A stretch of DNA of 64,000 nt, taken from assembly GCF_024721305.1 (NCBI RefSeq), contig NZ_JAMXOD010000002.1, positions 124,001 to 188,000 on the forward strand. The letters are read 5' to 3'. Origin of the DNA: Aequitasia blattaphilus. Lineage in GTDB: Bacteria > Bacillota > Clostridia > Lachnospirales > Lachnospiraceae. Each line of letters opens with the position of its first letter. Positions within the stretch are counted from its first letter, which is position 1. Both the position numbers and the translations under genes were made by a program. Positions 58,116 through 64,000 of the stretch are shown piece after piece. Below the pieces are notes generated by a model, which was not told the origin of the DNA, ran no database searches, and saw nothing but the letters and a program-made list of their open reading frames with translations.

Positions 58116-60108
58116 CAAACCACCCCTTATTTTCCAATTGAGCATACGTCTGCCTCAATAAATCCATCTCTGCATCTGTTGGTAACCCTTCATCTGAATA
58201 CAATTCCATCGATTGATTAAAATATTCTCTAAACTCGTAATAGCTTCTACTGTTCTCTGAAATTGTTTCTTGCTTTTGCATTTCTACAAATGCAAATCGT
58301 TTGTAGATATTATAATCCTCACCATACTCATCCAGCATCTTATTAAGTACATCCTCACTTTGGGTGAGTTCTTCTTTTTTTAGATAAATTACTGCCAAAC
58401 TATCATATGTGTTATAAGATTCCCAATTCTTCTCTACTATTTTATTGATACACTCAATCCCATCATCTAAGTATTCTTCACTTTCATCTCCCATTGAAAT
58501 ATCTATTGCAACCAGACTATTGAGTAAATAAAATTGCTTTTCTTCTGGGATTTCTTCAATTCCTCTTAGTAAAACTTCTCTCGCCTCAACCTTTGCTTTT
58601 TGAGAGTTTAATATTTGACTCTGCTTAAGGATTGAACGCATCTTCATATCCATATCTTCTGTCAGCTTTTCACACTCTCTGAATTCCACCAAAGCGGCTT
58701 TCTTATTAGACATTTCCAGTTGAATTTCACCTTTTACATAGGAAATGCTATCTGCCTCTAATCCCAGTTCCTGGGCTTCATCAAGAATCACTTTCGCATA
58801 ACTTGTATCACCATCTTTTGCCAAGGCGATTGCATAATCTCTAAAATATATTGGCTCACTTTTATTGAAATCAATAACTTTCTCGTAGGCGCTGACCGCC
58901 TCAGAATATTTTTCCAGATTATAAAGGGCATCTGCCTTCAAGTAGTATATGTCATCCATCCTTTGCTCATCAATTTCGATCTTTTCATCCTCAAATATCT
59001 CATTGTCTATATAAGCAATACATTTCTGATATTCCTTCTTCTTTGATAGACCAAAGGCATGTTGATAATAAACTTCAACTTCATGTTGATCAATATTCTT
59101 TGCCTTATTGTAATACTCCTCTTCTGCTTCAAAATCTTCCTCTTCAATGGCTTCCATTTGAGCTTCTATATACGTATTATAATTATTTCCTCTAAATTCC
59201 TGATATTCCCATATCCCAAGAACAACTAAGAAAAGAGAAGCAAAAAAAAGGCTTATTATACCAATCGTTTCAAGTGTCTGCCTTTTTATTAAACGTCGGT
59301 AAAGATAATTATCTTTTCCGAGCTGCAAAAGTGCCTGCTCCATTTCATAGGCATTTTGAAAACGCTCATTGGAATCGCATTTGGTTACCTTGTCAATAAG
59401 GGTTGCAAAGGATTCATCTGTCCAATTTGCCAGCAAAGCGTAATTAATACCGCCATTGAATGTAGCAATTTTCTGCCCAGTGGCAATATAATACATGCAC
59501 GCTCCTAAGCTGTATAAATCTGAACGCTCATCAATCTCTTCGTCTGGTAAGGCTCCCGAAACCACCATACTGTATTGCTCTGGCGAGGTATATCCTCTCG
59601 TATAGCCCCAGACTTTACTATCGTTCATATAAAAGGCAATATTAAAGTCAATCAGACAGATTTTTCCCTGAGGTGTCAACATAATATTCGCCGGCTTAAT
59701 ATCTCCATGAATAATTGGTGGCCTTTGGCTATGTAAATAACGAATTGCCTCACACAACTGAAGCGTCCATGCTAAAATTTGTTGTTTACCATATCTTCGT
59801 CCTTCTGAAATCAGCTCATCAAAAGACTTTCCCTCTATATAACTCATAACGATGTATACGTAATTTTCTTCTGAAAAGAAATCCATGACTTGAGGCAAGT
59901 ATTCATGATTCAAGTTTTTCAAAATATCTACTTCTCTACGGAGTCTCTCGTCGGAATATCCTCTTCTTTCCACTGATTTAATCACAACATATTTTTGTAA
60001 TCTTCTATGGTAAACCTTATAGACTACACCCGATCCACCTCGCCCGATTACTTGCCACTTCTCTTTTTTACCATAAGATGATTCTATGTCATTATATTCA
60101 TTCGTCAT
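58108..60108 (-). CDS. Transmembrane Ser/Thr protein kinase with extracytoplasmic TPR region (666 aa)
   Basis: An N-terminal Hanks-type kinase domain (about 15-270) has the glycine loop IGRGGSGVVYK, Lys44 (VVIKSV), catalytic loop HGDIKPANIM (134-143), metal loop DFN (154-156) and GYTSPEQYS. HRD is HGD and DFG is DFN, so it is a non-RD kinase. One TM helix (281-300) leads to a TPR-rich region (about 320-650) that should be outside. No PASTA domains, so it is not PrkC/Stk1. The start ATG lies one base after the stop codon of the FHA-ABC gene. Confidence 0.92.
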   Translation of the reverse strand: MTNEYNDIESSYGKKEKWQVIGRGGSGVVYKVYHRRLQKYVVIKSVERRGYSDERLRREVDILKNLNHEYLPQVMDFFSEENYVYIVMSYIEGKSFDELISEGRRYGKQQILAWTLQLCEAIRYLHSQRPPIIHGDIKPANIMLTPQGKICLIDFNIAFYMNDSKVWGYTRGYTSPEQYSMVVSGALPDEEIDERSDLYSLGACMYYIATGQKIATFNGGINYALLANWTDESFATLIDKVTKCDSNERFQNAYEMEQALLQLGKDNYLYRRLIKRQTLETIGIISLFFASLFLVVLGIWEYQEFRGNNYNTYIEAQMEAIEEEDFEAEEEYYNKAKNIDQHEVEVYYQHAFGLSKKKEYQKCIAYIDNEIFEDEKIEIDEQRMDDIYYLKADALYNLEKYSEAVSAYEKVIDFNKSEPIYFRDYAIALAKDGDTSYAKVILDEAQELGLEADSISYVKGEIQLEMSNKKAALVEFRECEKLTEDMDMKMRSILKQSQILNSQKAKVEAREVLLRGIEEIPEEKQFYLLNSLVAIDISMGDESEEYLDDGIECINKIVEKNWESYNTYDSLAVIYLKKEELTQSEDVLNKMLDEYGEDYNIYKRFAFVEMQKQETISENSRSYYEFREYFNQSMELYSDEGLPTDAEMDLLRQTYAQLENKGWFDD

Positions 60109-60109
60109 A

Positions 60110-62437
60110 TTATCGCCTATCCTTTGAAACACGCCTTAAGACAATCATACTCAATACAACACAAACTAAAGCCATACCTATCAGCACACTCCAGTTTACC
60201 ACCAAATGCTTTGCAGTATGTTCAAAAAACTTTTCTGCTTTATGTGTCAACATTGGAAAGTCCTTTTGCATTTTTAAATCCATTTTATTCAGATTTGCAA
60301 TACTTCCCAAATCTTCCACAGCCCATCGGCTAATAGTAATTTTTGAAATAATATCTCCAACTCCTTTTAACTTAAACAGAATGCCTGAGAAAATCAATTG
60401 AACGATTAAGATAAAAGGTGCTATTACCATTGCTTTATCTGCATTTCTTACCATGGAAGATACCAAGAGTCCTATGGCGGATGCCGTAAGTACTGTAATC
60501 CACATAGTCAGAGACATCTCTACAAAAAGATTGTCGAAAAATATTCCTTCTTTGTTTTTTCCAACTAAAAGCAGGAAAATACATGTTAAAAGTAATGCTT
60601 GTATCAAACATAAAATTACCAACAGAGAAAATTTCGCACCAACATATGCAGGCAAGCGTAAATTTCCCATATACTCTCTTCGAACCATTGCTCTTTCTTT
60701 ACAGACTTCCTGTATTGAATTGAAAATTCCAATCCATATTCCAGAGCAACAAAGAGCAAATAGAATCGATTTCGTAGGTTCATATATAGAAAACACATCT
60801 TTTTCTGAAACAACCTTTAAAAGAATAGCAATAATAATTGGTTGTAAAACTAAAAGCATAAGCCTGGCCTTATCCTGAAAAAGTAAATCCATTGAGCGGG
60901 TAAACAAAATACCATATTGTCGTAATCCAGAATTCTTTCTCGTCTTTCCCTGAGACTTTCCGGAGCTTTCTTCTCCGCCACGAATTTCCGTTAAATCTGC
61001 CTGGTTCTGGCTCTGTGCAAAATACTCTGCCCAGCCATCTGTATTTTCTTCAAGAATATTATAGATATCTACAAAATCAGATGTTTTGAAAAACGTTCTC
61101 GCTTCCATTGGTGTCCCGCTAAAACATAATCGTCCACCACTTCCCATGAAAATTACTCGATCACATAAGTCAATGTTTTGAGTCGTATGGGTAACCATAA
61201 TAATGGTTTTATTTTGACTTTTAGACAATGCAGAAAGCGTCTCCATTAGCTTCTTTTCCGTTCCCGGGTCAAGACCTGATGTTGGCTCATCTAAAAAGAA
61301 AAGTTTCGGATCCGCCAGCAATTCCACCGCTATGCTGGCTCGTTTCTTTTGTCCGCCCGATAACTTTCGAATACAGGTATCTTTATGGATCGTCATATTA
61401 ATCGTCTCTAAGACTAGATCAATCCTTTCCTCTATCTCCTCTGTCGATGTATCATCTGGCATCTTTAACTTCGCCGCATAATAAAGCATCTTATATAGCG
61501 TTAAGTTTTCATATAAAATCTCTTCTTGTGGCACAAATCCAATCAAACTCTTTAGCTCTTGAAAACGACTAATCAAATTAGTACCATTAACATAAACCTT
61601 ACCTTCAAATTCTTTGTCGAAACCACTGATTAAATTCATAATTGAGGACTTACCTGCCCCGGAACCACCTACGATTGCAACAAACTCATTCGGCTTAATT
61701 TCCAGACTAACATCATTGATAATCGCTTTCGGCTGACTTCCTCTTCCGTTCTTTACCACCTTCGTAAGTTGTAATGCCTTAATTCCCAAACCTTCTTGGC
61801 GATTCAGATAGAAAATAGCATTTCTAGTATAGATAATCTGTTGGTCTAATATTTGAATCACATCTTTGTCATACAACGGTGTAACACCATTAATTACAAA
61901 ACCATTCAGGAGTGTTCCATTTGCACTCCCTAAATCAGACAAATAGAAATGTTCTCCTCTTTTTTCAATAATGCAATGATTTCTTGATACTCCTGGATTT
62001 GAGAACTGAACACTGTTGCCCTTACCTCTTCCAATTGTCACAGAGCCTTGGTCTAATTCGCTATAGTACCATGTGTTTTCACCTTGTAATTCATTGTAAA
62101 TAAGTAAAACCATGTAATCCGGATTTTTAAGGTTCCCGATTTTTAAAATCGTGTTATTAACCAGCTCCACGTATCCATATGCTTTATTCAAAAGAATTCT
62201 CTCTGAATAGTTCTCCAAATAAGTTCCATTGCTGCTATCATTGTCCCGGTAATAAACCTTGTCACCGCTAATGTAAAAATCTCCCTGACACTTTGAAACC
62301 ATCTCATCTGGAATAACAATATCACAAACATTACTGTTTCTGCCAACAACTAGATTTTCCTTTCCATGTTCTCCCAGATTGTATTCCGTAATAGTTCCCT
62401 GTGAATCAATAATTGTTAAATTATGTGTCATTTCCAT
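60110..62437 (-). CDS. FHA-FHA-ABC exporter fusion, ABCG-type half transporter (775 aa)
   Basis: FHA1 (about 8-100) has VGRNSN and SSNGTYL but a degenerate SKCQ in place of SxxH. FHA2 (115-205) is canonical: GR136, Ser151-x-x-His154, NG at 173. The ATPase (218-450) has Walker A GGSGAGKSS, signature LSGGQKKR, Walker B LFFLDEPTSGLD and the MVTHTT H-loop. About six membrane helices (515-770) follow, giving the NBD-TMD order of ABCG/ABC-2 exporters. Two FHA domains plus an adjacent kinase mirror Mycobacterium tuberculosis Rv1747 with PknF. Substrate unknown. Its ATG directly follows the TPR gene stop. Confidence 0.92.
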   Translation of the reverse strand: MEMTHNLTIIDSQGTITEYNLGEHGKENLVVGRNSNVCDIVIPDEMVSKCQGDFYISGDKVYYRDNDSSNGTYLENYSERILLNKAYGYVELVNNTILKIGNLKNPDYMVLLIYNELQGENTWYYSELDQGSVTIGRGKGNSVQFSNPGVSRNHCIIEKRGEHFYLSDLGSANGTLLNGFVINGVTPLYDKDVIQILDQQIIYTRNAIFYLNRQEGLGIKALQLTKVVKNGRGSQPKAIINDVSLEIKPNEFVAIVGGSGAGKSSIMNLISGFDKEFEGKVYVNGTNLISRFQELKSLIGFVPQEEILYENLTLYKMLYYAAKLKMPDDTSTEEIEERIDLVLETINMTIHKDTCIRKLSGGQKKRASIAVELLADPKLFFLDEPTSGLDPGTEKKLMETLSALSKSQNKTIIMVTHTTQNIDLCDRVIFMGSGGRLCFSGTPMEARTFFKTSDFVDIYNILEENTDGWAEYFAQSQNQADLTEIRGGEESSGKSQGKTRKNSGLRQYGILFTRSMDLLFQDKARLMLLVLQPIIIAILLKVVSEKDVFSIYEPTKSILFALCCSGIWIGIFNSIQEVCKERAMVRREYMGNLRLPAYVGAKFSLLVILCLIQALLLTCIFLLLVGKNKEGIFFDNLFVEMSLTMWITVLTASAIGLLVSSMVRNADKAMVIAPFILIVQLIFSGILFKLKGVGDIISKITISRWAVEDLGSIANLNKMDLKMQKDFPMLTHKAEKFFEHTAKHLVVNWSVLIGMALVCVVLSMIVLRRVSKDRR

Positions 62438-64000
62438 CTATTCTTGTCCTTCCGCGTAGTCACTGCGCACTCCATATCTTTCGAAAACCATATCGTATAT
62501 TCGCCCATCCGGTTCAACTCGATACAAAAAACTTGTCACTATATGAGTCTCCATATCGTCAAAACCTCGGTAAATTTCTCCCTCTGTCGAGGGCGAACCT
62601 GGCTCTAATTCTACATACTCCGGGATATATTCACCCTTTTCCCGCAGAATACTTAATAAATATTCCCTATTATCTCTGGGTTGTTCTTCTTCCTGATCCT
62701 CACTATCTTTTCTGAGAATTTCATTCGCCTCTTCATACACTGCCATATTAATAATAACTTTATCTGTCCCATCCGTTGTAAATGTTGAAGCATCCTTGAT
62801 ATTGCCTTCTTCATCAACTCGGGTAGAAACACCATTGAAATAAAGTAACGCATCACCTTCTATTTCCGAAAAATCATAGGACAATAAATAGTTCTCACTG
62901 ATATTTTGAGCGCTTTTTTCTAAGCCCCAGGCTTCTAACTTCTCAATGGTTTCTAGATTTTCTTCCTCAAAGTCAACAAACCCGCTCCCAATATAATCTG
63001 CCTTTATATACTCTTCAAATCCATTCGTTGTATATTGAACAGCAAACATTTGTAAATGAGAACCTGATGCAAACGTAAAAAGGTCAACCTTTGCATCTCC
63101 ACATATATATAGGTTTCCATCCTTCTCTTGAAGAAAAATCTTACCAACCTCTGAATCTCCATAGCCCATTACGTCTTCAAACATCGCATATTTATGCAAA
63201 GGGCGCAACGCACCCTTATGCTTTTCATACATTGTCATTGTTAGGATATTTCTCTCTTGATAAAAATGAGCAGCTTCCACTTCACCCTCATTTTCATAAG
63301 GCTCTATATTAATCGCCAAAATCTCATCTATATCATCATGATCAAAATCATATGTATAAGTCGCAATAGCACCACTTTTTTCTATTTGCTGTACTCCACC
63401 ATCTTCTAGATAAGAACACTCAAATGGACCCAGGCCTATCTCCTCCCCCGATGAAAAGATTCGCTCTGTTTCCTTTGTTGCTTTTACATCACATGCAATA
63501 TTAAAGACGGGTTCTACTTTCTTTTCTGTTTTTTCTGCTTTTACTTTTTCTTCCTTGGTCTTATCTTTATCTGCGGTTTTCTCAGTAGATTCTTCTTTTT
63601 TTTCTTCATGCTTTTTTTCTTTATTGGTTTTTACTTCTTCTAAAGCTTTTTTAGCCTCTTCATTATTTTCATCTTTTTCAACCACTTGGTTTAACTTTTC
63701 TTCTGCCTTATCATATTCTTCCAGCTGATTATAGGAATTCCCGGCTGCAACTTGTAAGTTATCGCTTTCTTTATCTGGAATTTTATCTATCCCATCCTCA
63801 TATACATCAACAGCTGCTTCATAATCACCTTCTTCTTCATATAAAGTACCTAGCTGAATATATGCATCCTTCTCTTTCGGATTGATTTTAATTGCTTTTA
63901 GATATTCTGCCTTCGCTTTATCGTAATCTAAGGCTTCTAAATAACGATTGGCACTATCCAATCTCGTTTGATACTTTCTCTCTTTTTGTTGTCCAAACAG
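62438..64000 (-). CDS. TPR protein, 5' end beyond window (at least 520 aa)
   Basis: The frame is open to the right edge; 13 codons lie before the TTG at 63961, beginning LFGQQKERKYQT, so the true start is outside. TPRs cover roughly the first 120 visible residues (YLEALDYDKAKAEYLKAIKINP and following). A Lys/Glu-rich linker (about 120-165) leads to a globular domain of about 340 residues with a DFDHDDIDE repeat resembling FG-GAP/EF-like calcium motifs. No catalytic motif is seen. It leads the visible part of the operon and abuts the FHA-ABC gene. Probably extracytoplasmic, but the signal sequence is not visible. Confidence 0.8.
   Translation of the reverse strand: MFGQQKERKYQTRLDSANRYLEALDYDKAKAEYLKAIKINPKEKDAYIQLGTLYEEEGDYEAAVDVYEDGIDKIPDKESDNLQVAAGNSYNQLEEYDKAEEKLNQVVEKDENNEEAKKALEEVKTNKEKKHEEKKEESTEKTADKDKTKEEKVKAEKTEKKVEPVFNIACDVKATKETERIFSSGEEIGLGPFECSYLEDGGVQQIEKSGAIATYTYDFDHDDIDEILAINIEPYENEGEVEAAHFYQERNILTMTMYEKHKGALRPLHKYAMFEDVMGYGDSEVGKIFLQEKDGNLYICGDAKVDLFTFASGSHLQMFAVQYTTNGFEEYIKADYIGSGFVDFEEENLETIEKLEAWGLEKSAQNISENYLLSYDFSEIEGDALLYFNGVSTRVDEEGNIKDASTFTTDGTDKVIINMAVYEEANEILRKDSEDQEEEQPRDNREYLLSILREKGEYIPEYVELEPGSPSTEGEIYRGFDDMETHIVTSFLYRVEPDGRIYDMVFERYGVRSDYAEGQE

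Noticed and set aside
58108-60108. PrkC/Stk1-type housekeeping kinase
   Set aside because: No PASTA repeats, non-RD catalytic loop, TPR outer region, and no prpC phosphatase, rsgA or rpe neighbours.

Overview
The window is chromosomal DNA of a low-GC Gram-positive anaerobe of class Clostridia. A Lachnospiraceae-type organism fits best, but no genus can be named from the sequence alone. The pointers are three T-box leaders, two LicT-type antiterminator sites, a single-chain 1249-residue PurL, strong AGGAGG ribosome sites, secreted enzymes carrying W-Y-Y cell-wall-binding repeats, and eukaryote-like kinase/FHA signalling. Almost every gene lies on the minus strand, so operons run from high to low coordinates. 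I see no prophage, insertion sequence or CRISPR array.

Region 1 (1-12.6 kb): a tryptophan T-box controls a TrpX-type ABC importer. Next come an alanine/glycine:cation symporter, a one-carbon operon (aldo/keto reductase, fchA, folD-like) and a self-contained beta-glucoside PTS regulon: licT, HAD phosphatase, HPr, EIIBCA, 6-phospho-beta-glucosidase and EI. That regulon has RAT/terminator switches before licT and before bglP. Its HPr lacks the Ser46 site and its LicT lacks both PRD2 histidines. The FolD-like enzyme lacks the catalytic lysine for cyclohydrolase and sits beside FchA, which can do that step.

Region 2 (12.6-29.5 kb): a threonine T-box heads thioesterase, a secreted NlpC/P60-like wall protein, thrS and metA. 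A GGDEF-EAL protein, a SEC-C protein, purA, cardiolipin synthase, glnS and a wall-bound L,D-transpeptidase follow. A HipA-like kinase gene sits between two exact 26-bp copies of the tRNA-Thr terminator.

Region 3 (29.5-42.9 kb): tRNA-Thr; then a cysteine T-box operon (cysE, cysS, mrnC, rlmB, CNNM/CorC-like protein); then an operon with ispF, an Eis-like acetyltransferase and aroD; tRNA-Met and tRNA-Val; purL; a DUF1461 membrane protein; and a LysR regulator.

Region 4 (42.9-64 kb) is an envelope and signalling block and the most unusual part. From the right edge, a compact ten-gene run encodes a TPR protein, an FHA-FHA-ABC exporter, a transmembrane Ser/Thr kinase with TPRs, a 46-residue membrane peptide, three zinc-ribbon proteins (two of them membrane-bound), a zinc-ribbon/YARHG protein, an N-acetylmuramoyl-L-alanine amidase and a beta-lactamase-fold serine hydrolase. 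Then come a transglutaminase/MBOAT/DHHW/lipoprotein operon, a CHAP protein paired with a membrane protein paralogous to one in the kinase run, and a subtilisin-like protease. Together these look like a kinase-controlled system for remodelling or decorating the cell wall; that function is inference.
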